From assembly GCA_017630215.1 (NCBI GenBank), contig JAGBVR010000001.1, positions 62,001 through 126,000 of the forward strand: a stretch of DNA of 64,000 nucleotides, read 5' to 3'. Shown in pieces: positions 26,776 through 36,949 of this stretch (positions within the stretch are counted from its first letter, which is position 1; the number at the start of each line of letters is the position of its first letter). The DNA is from Bacteroidales bacterium (lineage in GTDB: Bacteria > Bacteroidota > Bacteroidia > Bacteroidales > UBA932). A program made the position numbers and the translations under genes. The notes beneath the pieces were generated by a model that saw only the letters and a program-made list of their open reading frames with translations, was not told the DNA's origin and made no database searches.

Positions 26776-27351
26776 ATGAAGCGGAATAAAGAAAAATATA
26801 CCAATGATGCGGCTCTGATGTGTGCTGTAGCCCTCGGACGTCACGATGCATTGAATGAGATTCTCGACAGATATATGCCAGTCGTTTCCAGAGTGTCATA
26901 CAGGATTCTTTGTGACCGTCATGACAGCGAGGGTGTTACTCGTGAGGTGTTTGTGAGAGTATGGGCGAAGGCCTCTGATTTTGACGGTCGATATAATCTT
27001 ACGACCTGGATGCATCGCATTACATGCAAGCTGTGTTGCAGGCGTCTGCGTAGACATAAGATAAAGTCATTTTTCTGGATGACCACATCAGTGTTTGAAA
27101 CTTCTGCTCCATCGGCCCTTTCTCCCGAAGAGGATTTCATCACGAAGGAAACATGGGAAATCTTCTGCCGGGCATCGCGCTATCTCTCTTCTGGGCAGAG
27201 GATAGTTTTTACCCTTTGTGATCTGGAAGGACTGGATATAGAGGAAGTCCAGGCGGTGACTGGGATGGCTTCCGGTCAGATAGAAAACAGTCTGCTTGCA
27301 GCCAGGAATAAAATCAGACAAGAACTTCAGAGGTATGGAAAGGTCAGATGA
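26776..27351 (+). CDS. ECF-type RNA polymerase sigma factor
   Basis: A 191-aa sigma-70-family protein of ECF size. Region 2 spans about 25-95 (EVFVRVWAKASDFDGRYNLT, TWMHRITCKLC) and region 4 about 135-185 (LSSGQRIVFTLCDLEGLDIE with helix GQIENSLLAARNKIRQEL). It overlaps by 17 bases a small membrane protein that is a plausible anti-sigma factor, the standard ECF arrangement. The regulon is unknown; the downstream lipid-type genes are candidates. Confidence 0.9.
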   Translation: MKRNKEKYTNDAALMCAVALGRHDALNEILDRYMPVVSRVSYRILCDRHDSEGVTREVFVRVWAKASDFDGRYNLTTWMHRITCKLCCRRLRRHKIKSFFWMTTSVFETSAPSALSPEEDFITKETWEIFCRASRYLSSGQRIVFTLCDLEGLDIEEVQAVTGMASGQIENSLLAARNKIRQELQRYGKVR

Positions 27352-27676
27352 TTACATTGATTTCAAGGCATATGTCAAATATCTGAAAAAGGTGACGGGG
27401 GAGCCGGCGGATCCGGAATCGCTAAGAAAAGCTATACTGGCAAAGACTGCAGAATCTACAGAACTGCAGACTGTCTATGGGATATTGACAAGACTTATCG
27501 TGGCTGCAGTAGTTCTTTTATTTATAGCTTTACTTGCAGTATCGTTTGTAAAGTGTTATCAGAAATTTAGTTGCGATGATCATTGTGGAGAGGAGCTGTC
27601 TGTAATGATGCCTATGTGTGGAGAGAAGGAAGGTGGCCAGTCGAATGGAGTCATGGTTGGTCCAGATAAGGCATAG
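27335..27676 (+). CDS. small single-pass membrane protein, putative anti-sigma factor
   Basis: A 113-aa protein from ATG 27335 (MERSDDYIDFKAYVKYLKKV). About 50 cytosolic residues precede one membrane helix (LIVAAVVLLFIALLAVSFV), followed by a short Cys-containing external tail (CYQKFSCDDHCGEE). The overlap with the sigma gene and the single-pass topology suggest an anti-sigma factor, although no known zinc anti-sigma motif is seen. The tail cysteines could be redox-sensitive. Function inferred from position. Confidence 0.65.
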   Translation: MERSDDYIDFKAYVKYLKKVTGEPADPESLRKAILAKTAESTELQTVYGILTRLIVAAVVLLFIALLAVSFVKCYQKFSCDDHCGEELSVMMPMCGEKEGGQSNGVMVGPDKA

Positions 27677-27712
27677 GTTTTGATTTTCTGAAGGCATCAA
27701 TATCTGGTGCTT

Positions 27713-28426
27713 ATGTTAAAGGAACAATCGAAACGGATTCAGACCTCACTTCTCAATGCAGCAGAAAAGAAGGTCCTTGTGTGGCTCGCCGCAAGGCAGC
27801 CGAGATGGATGACATCTGATATTCTTACCTTTATAGGTGTGCTGGGGGCATTGATCGTTGCTGTCGGATATGCTCTTTCCAATTATTCCATTCAATGGCT
27901 CTGGCTGGCTTCCTTCGGCTATCTCGTGAATTGGTACGGTGATTCTCTGGATGGTACTCTGGCTCGTGTAAGAAACCTTCAAAGACCGATTTACGGGTTC
28001 TATCTTGATCATTGTGTCGATGGCGTTACGATGTCTGTAATGTGCATTGGGGCAGGATTGTCGCAGATGCTGAATCTTTCCATAGCAATGGCGGTGCTGA
28101 CTGTATATCTGCTCCTGTCTATATGTGTTTACATCAATGCGCACCTCAAAGGAGAGTTCAAACTTACATTTGCGGGAATGGGTCCTACGGAGTTCAGACT
28201 AATAATGATTGTCGTCAACACCCTTTTTATCTATGTCGCTCCTTTGCGGTGGTTTACTACTGAATTGGATGTTTTCGGTAAGGTACTTTTACTTGGAGCG
28301 TTTGATTATGTGGGTATTGCTATATTGTTGGTACTTATAGTGATATACTTTCGTAATTTTGTCTGCGATGCCAGGGGGTATGCGAAGCTGGATCCACTTA
28401 GGGAATGGGACGGACGATTGAAATAA
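27713..28426 (+). CDS. CDP-alcohol phosphatidyltransferase family protein
   Basis: A 237-aa polytopic membrane enzyme. The complete CDP-alcohol phosphotransferase signature is visible: DSLDGTLAR ... G ... D ... D (about residues 77-103), followed by several membrane helices. The family condenses CDP-diacylglycerol or a CDP-linked group with an alcohol such as glycerol phosphate, serine or inositol phosphate; the acceptor cannot be told. ATG 27713 is preferred over a GTG six bases upstream. The gene overlaps gtrA-like gene by 22 bases, which suggests coupled translation and a role in lipid or lipid-linked glycan synthesis. Confidence 0.92.
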   Translation: MLKEQSKRIQTSLLNAAEKKVLVWLAARQPRWMTSDILTFIGVLGALIVAVGYALSNYSIQWLWLASFGYLVNWYGDSLDGTLARVRNLQRPIYGFYLDHCVDGVTMSVMCIGAGLSQMLNLSIAMAVLTVYLLLSICVYINAHLKGEFKLTFAGMGPTEFRLIMIVVNTLFIYVAPLRWFTTELDVFGKVLLLGAFDYVGIAILLVLIVIYFRNFVCDARGYAKLDPLREWDGRLK

Positions 28427-28830
28427 TAAGTAATTTTCCCAAGTTTGTACTGGCTGAGGGGTTAGGTACGGTCGTGGATACGGCCGTGCTCTGGATACTT
28501 TCTCATTTTGTCTTTCAGAAGTATGCGGGGGAGTATCTCATTGCTCCTGTCATATCTTTCGAATGTGCGGTGTTCACCAATTATTGTACGGCGTTCTTCT
28601 ATGTATGGGGAGACAGGATAAAGTCAAGGACATTCAAGAACTTCCTTAGGAAATATGTGTTATATAATCTCTCTGCAAGTGCAGTCTTTCTAATTAAGAT
28701 GGTCTTTCTCCTTATGTTTGAGCTGTTGTTTGGATGGAGTGTTGTAATATGCAATCTTGCAGCACTTTGCATATCGGGATTGATCAATTTCAGTATAGGC
28801 GAATGGGTGATTTTCAAGAGGAAGAAATAG
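28405..28830 (+). CDS. GtrA-like flippase family protein
   Basis: A 141-aa protein with four membrane helices and the GtrA features FVLAEGLGTVVDTAVLWIL at the start, FTNYCTAFFYVW in the middle and LINFSIGEWVIFKRK at the end. GtrA proteins are thought to move lipid-linked sugars across the membrane. It is translationally coupled to the CDP-alcohol phosphatidyltransferase. Confidence 0.9.
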   Translation: MGRTIEIISNFPKFVLAEGLGTVVDTAVLWILSHFVFQKYAGEYLIAPVISFECAVFTNYCTAFFYVWGDRIKSRTFKNFLRKYVLYNLSASAVFLIKMVFLLMFELLFGWSVVICNLAALCISGLINFSIGEWVIFKRKK

Positions 28831-28831
28831 T

Positions 28832-28960
28832 ATGCCCATATTACGATTGGAAGAACTGGAACAGATTTCGGGAATCTTCAGGGGAAGATCGATTTGCTGT
28901 GTCAGGGTCAGAGTTTATGTTATGGATCAAGTAATTTTCTTATCTTTGCAGTTTTATTGA
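28832..28960 (+). pseudogene. possible truncated acyltransferase-like fragment
   Basis: ATG 28832, one base after the GtrA stop, opens a 42-codon frame: MPILRLEELEQISGIFRGRS and onwards. The first 20 residues recall the N-terminus of Bacteroidota phospholipid acyltransferases (acidic helix, then IFRGR), which would fit next to a phosphatidyltransferase. The frame then runs through the porin promoter and stops at 28958-28960. It is either the remnant of a deleted acyltransferase gene or chance. Low confidence. Confidence 0.3.
28941..28948 (+). promoter_or_regulatory. -7 promoter element of the porin gene
   Basis: TATCTTTG, 24 bases upstream of ATG 28973. Confidence 0.6.
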
Positions 28961-28972
28961 TAGCAACCTCCT

Positions 28973-30169
28973 ATGAAACGACTATTTATTGCCATATTGT
29001 TTATGCTGCCTGTGGCTGCGGCTGCTCAGAATCAGACGCTTGTATCTCAGAATGATTCCATTCCGTCTATCGTTGAACGTATTATCGAGCAGAGAGAAGG
29101 TGGATATAAGATAAGAAAGATAAAGTCCAATATCAATCTCGAATTCTATACCACTGCCAATGCATATTTCACTGACGGGAAATTCGATGAGATGTCCTTC
29201 AAAATGAATCGTGTGCGACTGGAGTTCGTCGGAAAGCTCAATGAAAATCTGTCTTATCATTTCCGTCAGTCGTTCAATAAATATACGAATCCATACTCGA
29301 TGGATAATCTTTCATCGTCTATAGAGTATGCCAATATCACATGGCAGACATCCGAGAAGTTCAGTCTCGTGGCTGGAAAGCAGTTTGTCGCATTGGGAGG
29401 ATACGAAGCATATGTCAATGCGATGAGACTGATGGAGTTCTGTGACTTCAATAACAATGTTGCAGTCTACCAGACCGGACTTATGGGAGTGGTGCAGTTC
29501 ACTCCTTCTCAGCAATTGATCCTTCAGGTGGTGAACAATCGCAGCGGCAGTGATAATGATCTTTATATGCATGGCCGTCCGGCGGGAATCGAGGCTGCGA
29601 AGCTTCCTCTGCTTGCTACATTGAACTGGAACGGTCTGTTTCTGGATGATGCCCTTCATTTCCGTTATTCCGCGTCTGCTGGACAGCTTGCAAAGGGTAA
29701 GAATATCTATTATCTGACTTGTGGAAATGTATACGAAAAGGATCCTTTCATCGCTTATCTTGATGTCATGTACTCACGGGAAGGAATTGACAGCCAGCAG
29801 CGTATTACGGCCCTCCAAGGAGCGGGGATGTCTCCTGTGACAGCTCAGAATACCCAGTATCTTTCATTCATCGCTAATTTCGACTACCAGTTCAATCCTA
29901 AGTGGAATGCATTTGTAAAGGGTGCATATGAGACTGCCGGAGTATATGAGGCAAACGGAATCTTCCAGAAAGGACGTTTTATGACAGGGTGGCAGGTCCA
30001 GGCTTGTCTTGAGTGGTATCCTTTCACAGAGGCTAATGGTCTGAAGGTGTTCGCCCATTATCTTTACAAGGGGTATAACCTAACAAAAAACGCTGAGGTG
30101 ATCATGGCGTCAATGCCTCACACTCAGCGCATTTCTTTGGGAATGGTGTATGTAATTCCTGTCCTTTAG
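28973..30169 (+). CDS. OprP/OprO-like outer-membrane porin
   Basis: A 398-aa protein with a signal peptide (1-18, VAAAA-Q) and alternating hydrophobic strands typical of a 16-strand beta-barrel; the segments FKMNRVRLEFVGKLNENLSY, FSLVAGKQFVALGG and the C-terminal strand ending VIPVL fit the phosphate-selective porin O/P family of Bacteroidota. It would allow diffusion of small, perhaps anionic, solutes across the outer membrane. It has its own promoter and is distantly related to the porin at 60.7 kb. Confidence 0.82.
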   Translation: MKRLFIAILFMLPVAAAAQNQTLVSQNDSIPSIVERIIEQREGGYKIRKIKSNINLEFYTTANAYFTDGKFDEMSFKMNRVRLEFVGKLNENLSYHFRQSFNKYTNPYSMDNLSSSIEYANITWQTSEKFSLVAGKQFVALGGYEAYVNAMRLMEFCDFNNNVAVYQTGLMGVVQFTPSQQLILQVVNNRSGSDNDLYMHGRPAGIEAAKLPLLATLNWNGLFLDDALHFRYSASAGQLAKGKNIYYLTCGNVYEKDPFIAYLDVMYSREGIDSQQRITALQGAGMSPVTAQNTQYLSFIANFDYQFNPKWNAFVKGAYETAGVYEANGIFQKGRFMTGWQVQACLEWYPFTEANGLKVFAHYLYKGYNLTKNAEVIMASMPHTQRISLGMVYVIPVL

Positions 30170-30226
30170 ATTCTTACTCCGCTTGTGGCTCAGAATTGTA
30201 ATGGCCTGATCGGAATGATATGGATG

Positions 30227-32567
<2,341 letters not shown>

Positions 32568-32642
32568 GTGGTTAACAAAAATGTTAGTGGTGATAATTAT
32601 TTTGTTTCAGTGTTTGAATATCAGAGTATTGGTCTTTGAATG

Positions 32643-32822
32643 CTACCACACCTTGTGCAACTGGTCGTTATATTCATATCCACCCTGTTTCAGTATGTCT
32701 TCTACCTCTTTTCGGTCGATTTCGAGGTCGTCGCACAGCTCGTCAAGGCCTCCGTAGAAGTCTCTGAGCTTAAGGTTTATCCAGCTCATCAGCATTGCCG
32801 GGTCTTTAGGAAAATAGTTCAT
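32643..32822 (-). CDS. DUF4250 domain small protein, 59 aa
   Basis: ATG at 32822 opens a 59-codon frame: start MNYFPKDPAMLMSWINLKLR, middle LDELCDDLEIDRKEVEDIL, end in YEYNDQLHKVW. Order and spacing match DUF4250, a short helical family of Bacteroidota and Firmicutes whose second half resembles a helix-turn-helix. A -7 box lies 20 bases upstream. It shares its promoter region with the divergent threonine aldolase gene. Function unknown. Confidence 0.85.
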   Translation of the reverse strand: MNYFPKDPAMLMSWINLKLRDFYGGLDELCDDLEIDRKEVEDILKQGGYEYNDQLHKVW

Positions 32823-32842
32823 ATCATGTAAGGTTTATCTCA

Positions 32843-32850
32843 CAAAGATA
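32843..32850 (-). promoter_or_regulatory. -7 promoter element of the DUF4250 gene
   Basis: Minus-strand TATCTTTG, 20 bases upstream of ATG 32822. Confidence 0.6.
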
Positions 32851-32872
32851 GTTAAAATAGCAAAGAGTTTAA

Positions 32873-32880
32873 TATATTTG
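32873..32880 (+). promoter_or_regulatory. -7 promoter element of the threonine aldolase gene
   Basis: TATATTTG, 23 bases upstream of ATG 32904, back to back with the DUF4250 promoter. Confidence 0.6.
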
Positions 32881-32903
32881 CTATTGAATTAAAGGGTGAA
32901 TCT

Positions 32904-33929
32904 ATGTATCAATTTCAGTGTGATTATAGCGAAGGCGCACATCCAAGGATAATGGAGCGCCTGATTCAGACCAATCTTGAGCAGACTGTCGGATATGGTA
33001 TGGATGAGTATTGTGATCGAGCTCGTGAGGCTGTAAGGAAAGTGATCGGTCAAGAGGCCGCAGATGTACATTTTCTTGTAGGAGGAACGCAGGCAAATGC
33101 TACCGTGATATCGTCGGTGCTCAGACCCTATCAGGGAGTAATCTGTGCTTCGACAGGACATATCAACGTACACGAGACGGGAGCCATCGAGCATAGCGGT
33201 CATAAGGTGCTTGCATTGCCCGCTGAGAACGGATTGCTGAGGGCGTCTCAGATTCGTCAGGCTATGGAGGAACATCTTGCCGAGGACGGTCCGGAACATA
33301 CAGTCCAGCCTGGGATGGTATATATATCTTTCTCTTCAGAGGTGGGAACCGTATATTCATTACAACAGCTGAAGGATATCAGTGCTGTCTGTCGTGAATA
33401 CAGCCTTCCGCTTTTTATTGACGGTGCCAGGATGGGCTACGGTCTGGCTGCGGAAGGAGGTGATGTGACATTGGCTGATATAGCTTCTCTTGCAGATGTG
33501 TTCTATATTGGTGGGACAAAGCAGGGAGCTCTTTTCGGAGAAGCCGTAGTAATCGTCAGCGAGACATTGAAAAAAGACTTTAGATACTATATCAAGCAGA
33601 ATGGCGGAATGCTCGCCAAAGGAAGGCTTCTGGGAATTCAGTTCCTGACATTGTTTGAAGATGGGCTCTATTTCGAACTTTCGCACCATGCTGTCTCATT
33701 GGCAATGAAGATAAGGGAGGCATTCCTTTCCAAGGGCTTTGCCTTCCTGGTGGACAGCCCTACTAACCAGCAGTTCCCGATATTGGACAATGAGACAATG
33801 GAACGTCTTTCCAAGGACTTCCGCTTTTCTGTATGGCAGAAGGTGGATGACGGGCATACGGCTGTTCGCTTCTGCACCAGCTGGGCCACCAGACCGGAAG
33901 CAGTCGCGGCTTTGATTGCCGCTCTTTAA
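32904..33929 (+). CDS. threonine aldolase family PLP enzyme
   Basis: A 341-aa fold-type I PLP enzyme of the beta-eliminating lyase/low-specificity L-threonine aldolase family, which splits threonine (or allo-threonine) to glycine and acetaldehyde. Visible: substrate-binding start DYSEGAHPRIMERL, LVGGTQANATV, GHINVHETGAIE, PLP Asp/Arg in FIDGARMGYGL and the Schiff-base Lys206 in YIGGTKQGAL. Cytosolic, monocistronic. Some relatives act on other beta-hydroxy amino acids. Confidence 0.92.
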   Translation: MYQFQCDYSEGAHPRIMERLIQTNLEQTVGYGMDEYCDRAREAVRKVIGQEAADVHFLVGGTQANATVISSVLRPYQGVICASTGHINVHETGAIEHSGHKVLALPAENGLLRASQIRQAMEEHLAEDGPEHTVQPGMVYISFSSEVGTVYSLQQLKDISAVCREYSLPLFIDGARMGYGLAAEGGDVTLADIASLADVFYIGGTKQGALFGEAVVIVSETLKKDFRYYIKQNGGMLAKGRLLGIQFLTLFEDGLYFELSHHAVSLAMKIREAFLSKGFAFLVDSPTNQQFPILDNETMERLSKDFRFSVWQKVDDGHTAVRFCTSWATRPEAVAALIAAL

Positions 33930-33958
33930 TGGTGTCGGCTATTGGCTTGACTGATAGT

Positions 33959-34010
33959 GATTTACGTCAGATGCCTGCTGCGATTATGCAGCAGGCATCT
34001 GACGTAAATC
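33959..34010. terminator. 23-bp perfect inverted repeat between convergent genes
   Basis: Arms 33959-33981 and 33988-34010 are exact complements around a 6-nt loop (GATTAT). The hairpin sits midway between the threonine aldolase and aat stops. There is no T-run on the plus side, so it may also act as an mRNA 3'-end stabiliser. Confidence 0.75.
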
Positions 34011-34037
34011 GTTGATTATCATAGGTATATGTGTCAT

Positions 34038-34706
34038 CTATCTGGGCCAGATGATAGGGCTCTGGTGTTCCGTGTAGCCGAGGTAATCCTCGTAGCTGAT
34101 GTATTCGGCTCCCATTGATTTCAGATGCGGGGTCTCAAGCTGGCAGTCGATGATGCCGCCTCCTTGTGTCTGGATATGACGGGCAAGGTGGATAAGGGCG
34201 AGTTTTGAGGCGCTCGGTATCAGTGAGAACATGCTGTCGCCGATGAACGCGCGGCCGCATACGAAGCCGTAAAGCCCTCCTACCAATTCATCTCCATCCC
34301 ATACTTCGACACTTTTTGCGTATCCTTCTTCGTTCAATCTCATCCAGGTGTCCAGAAGATCTGGCCCTAGCCACGCATTGGATTCTTCGATTCTGTCGTC
34401 CGTGCAGGCACATCCGGCCAATACGTCTGCGAAGGCTTCGTTTATGGTGCAGCGGTAACGGCGCTTGTTCATCATGTTCCTCATCGAGTGCGAGATGTGG
34501 ATCTTATCTGAAAAGATTACAAATCTATTCTGAGGAGCCCACCATATTATCGGTTCTTCGCGGAATGCGAAATAGGGAAATATGCCCATGGGATAGGCCT
34601 TGACGAGCCTTTCAGGACTGATTTCACCTCCGACGGCATAAAACCCGTCCGTGTTACCGTATCGCGGATCGGGAAATGAATCTGTGTGGTCTAATTGGAA
34701 TATCAT
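34038..34706 (-). CDS. aat: leucyl/phenylalanyl-tRNA-protein transferase
   Basis: A 222-aa enzyme adding Leu or Phe from aminoacyl-tRNA to proteins with N-terminal Lys/Arg, creating N-degrons. Family motifs are complete: FPDPRYGNTDGFYAVGGEIS, AYPMGIFPYF, IIWWAPQNRFV, WLGPDLLDTWMRLNEEGYAK, GLYGFVCGRAFIGDSMFS and CQLETPHLKSMGAEYISY. It is the last gene of the operon that also encodes ClpS and ClpA, 50 bases after clpA, so tagging enzyme, adaptor and unfoldase are co-expressed. Confidence 0.97.
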   Translation of the reverse strand: MIFQLDHTDSFPDPRYGNTDGFYAVGGEISPERLVKAYPMGIFPYFAFREEPIIWWAPQNRFVIFSDKIHISHSMRNMMNKRRYRCTINEAFADVLAGCACTDDRIEESNAWLGPDLLDTWMRLNEEGYAKSVEVWDGDELVGGLYGFVCGRAFIGDSMFSLIPSASKLALIHLARHIQTQGGGIIDCQLETPHLKSMGAEYISYEDYLGYTEHQSPIIWPR

Positions 34707-34756
34707 ATCTGTCTATGTGGGTACTCTTATCCTCTTTGAGGCTTTCGCCATGACGA

Positions 34757-36943
34757 TCAGGGTTTGCGGCAGTCAATGGCAAGTCCTTCTGGAGTGATGG
34801 TGACGACGGCTGTAAATCCTTCCCCATGGCCTCCGAACAGGATTGCCTTCATAAGTAGCGGAGTAAGCCTTGCATTCAGAACCCGTTCGATTTCGCGTGC
34901 TCCGTACTCCGGGGAGAATCCTTCCTTCAAGAGCAGTTCATAAGCCTCTGGATGGATCTGCAGATTGATTTTCTTGGAATCAAGCCTTTCCTGAAGCTTT
35001 CGGATCTTGTCGTCGAGGATAAGTCCGGCCATCTTTTCATCCATGTCATTGAATACGACTACGGAACTGAGTCTGTTGATGAACTCAGGGGCGAATACAT
35101 TCTTGATCTCCTTTGCCATTGTTTCACCGGCATTGACCTTACGCTCGAATCCTACGGAAGCCTTGTGTGCGTAACGTGCGCCTGCATTGGACGTCATGAT
35201 AAGCACGACGTTGCGGAAATCGACCTTGCGTCCCTTATTGTCTGAGATGACGGCATAATCCATTACCTGCAGCAGCAGATTGTAAATGTCTTCGTGAGCC
35301 TTCTCGATTTCGTCCAGCAGAAGCACGCAATATGGATTCTTCCTAATCGTGTCGGTCAATATGCCTCCGTCGTCGTATCCTACATATCCTGCAGGGGAGC
35401 CAATGAGCTTGGCCACCGAATGCTTTTCAGAATACTCGCTCATGTCGAAACGGTGCAATGGGACATTGAGCTGCTGGGCCAGAACCTTGCTGAGCTCTGT
35501 CTTTCCGACTCCTGTGGGACCTACGAAAAGGAAGCTTCCGATAGTCTTGTCCCTGTCCAGAAGTCCGGCCTTGGACATAAGGATGCACTCGGTGAGTTTC
35601 TGAATGGCTTGATCCTGGCCGTAAATCCTGGTCTTGAGACCAGCTTCCAGACCAGCGAGGTTTTCATTGGAAGCGCTGGATGAGATGTCTTCGCGGCAGA
35701 TATCCTTGAGAGCGGCCATCACAATGGTTTCCGAAACTTTCTTCAGCCTCTTGGTTTCGCAGTATGCGCCAGCCTGATCCAGCAGGTCGATGGCTTTCTC
35801 CGGAAGGCATCGGTCGTTTATGAATCTGATGCTCTTTTCAATGGCGAAACGGCATACCGCTTCCGGGTATTTTGTCCTGTGGCTTGTTTCCAGCTGAGCA
35901 AGAGTGTTGTGCTTTATGATCTCGAAAGTTTCTTCTGAATCCGGCTCCTTCAACTCTATTCTCTGAAATACCGCCAATGCTCCCGAATTGATGTTTTCTA
36001 CCTTCTTTATGTCTTCGTAAGTGGCAGATACAATGCACTTTATATTGCCAGACTTTAAGTAAGGGATTAGTAGGCTGAGAATGTCTTTCGAGCCATCGTC
36101 ATTCCTGCTGTTGCCGCCTAAGACCTTCAGGTCGTCTATGTATATTATCGGATCCTCTTCTTCTGAAACACGTTCCATTATCTCCTTGACACGCATCTCA
36201 AGGTCACCCCTGTATTGGGTGCCGCCCAGAAGAAGCGGAACATCCAGTTCCATGAGGTTCATCTCGTGGAGCTTTTCCGGGACGTCGGTTTTCCAGGCGC
36301 TTCTGTCCTGCAGGAGTCTGGCTATTTCACATGCGAGGGCTGTCTTACCGACGCCTCTGTCTCCTACAATCAGTACATTGGCTTTCTTGTGACGGCAGAG
36401 TGTGCGGAATATCTTCTGAATTTCTTCTTTCTTGCCTACAAACTCGCCGATTGTTTCAAGGCTCTTGAAATATTTCCTCCATGCTGACTGCATCCCTTCG
36501 GGGACTTCTTCTGCAGAAAATTCCAGCAAGGAATTCAGGAAATCCGGAATGCTGCATTCCAGACAGGATTCCAGATGGAAGCGGGCATAGGAATCATCCA
36601 GGTGAAATATCGAAAATATCAGATGATGTGTCTGGACGATCTGAGCCATCGCTGATGCAGCAGTTTCACCTGCCTTTTCAAAAAGTTCCTGAAGCTGGGC
36701 CGAGAACTCGATCGACAAGTCTGTTCCTTCCGGAATTCTGTCCAGGCCGTTTATGTATTCGTAAAGATTCTTTTCCAGTTCGTCTGCTCGGCCACACCTG
36801 CTTAGGATTTCCCAAAAGTCGCTGTCTTTCAGGAAACCGGCCAGCAGGTGCTCTGGCGTAATGAATTCATTACGCTTTTCGGATGCTATTCCGTATGCCT
36901 CTACCAAGGCATTGGATATGTTTGCGGTTTGGTTCATCGGCAT
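34757..36943 (-). CDS. clpA: ClpA-type AAA+ unfoldase with altered D1 ATPase
   Basis: A 728-aa two-ring AAA+ protein with an N-domain (1-145), D1 (about 165-400) and D2 (about 440-728). There is no ClpB-type middle domain. D2 is canonical: Walker A GPTGVGKT (475-482), Walker B LLLDE (541-545), ClpP-contact tripeptide VGF (597-599), FINRL Arg and sensor GAREIERV. D1 keeps Walker A GDRGVGKT (194-201), but the Walker B Glu is Asp (IIYIDD, 266-271), and the paired arginines of ALARRFQ in E. coli ClpA are replaced by ALAVFQ. D1 may therefore hydrolyse ATP poorly. It lies 6 bases from the M13 gene in the clpS-to-aat operon and should pass ClpS-bound substrates to ClpP. Confidence 0.93.
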   Translation of the reverse strand: MPMNQTANISNALVEAYGIASEKRNEFITPEHLLAGFLKDSDFWEILSRCGRADELEKNLYEYINGLDRIPEGTDLSIEFSAQLQELFEKAGETAASAMAQIVQTHHLIFSIFHLDDSYARFHLESCLECSIPDFLNSLLEFSAEEVPEGMQSAWRKYFKSLETIGEFVGKKEEIQKIFRTLCRHKKANVLIVGDRGVGKTALACEIARLLQDRSAWKTDVPEKLHEMNLMELDVPLLLGGTQYRGDLEMRVKEIMERVSEEEDPIIYIDDLKVLGGNSRNDDGSKDILSLLIPYLKSGNIKCIVSATYEDIKKVENINSGALAVFQRIELKEPDSEETFEIIKHNTLAQLETSHRTKYPEAVCRFAIEKSIRFINDRCLPEKAIDLLDQAGAYCETKRLKKVSETIVMAALKDICREDISSSASNENLAGLEAGLKTRIYGQDQAIQKLTECILMSKAGLLDRDKTIGSFLFVGPTGVGKTELSKVLAQQLNVPLHRFDMSEYSEKHSVAKLIGSPAGYVGYDDGGILTDTIRKNPYCVLLLDEIEKAHEDIYNLLLQVMDYAVISDNKGRKVDFRNVVLIMTSNAGARYAHKASVGFERKVNAGETMAKEIKNVFAPEFINRLSSVVVFNDMDEKMAGLILDDKIRKLQERLDSKKINLQIHPEAYELLLKEGFSPEYGAREIERVLNARLTPLLMKAILFGGHGEGFTAVVTITPEGLAIDCRKP

Positions 36944-36949
36944 AAATTG

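Noticed and set aside
34757-36943. ClpB or ClpC instead of ClpA
   Set aside because: No coiled-coil middle domain between D1 and D2, a VGF ClpP-contact loop is present, and clpS and aat are adjacent.
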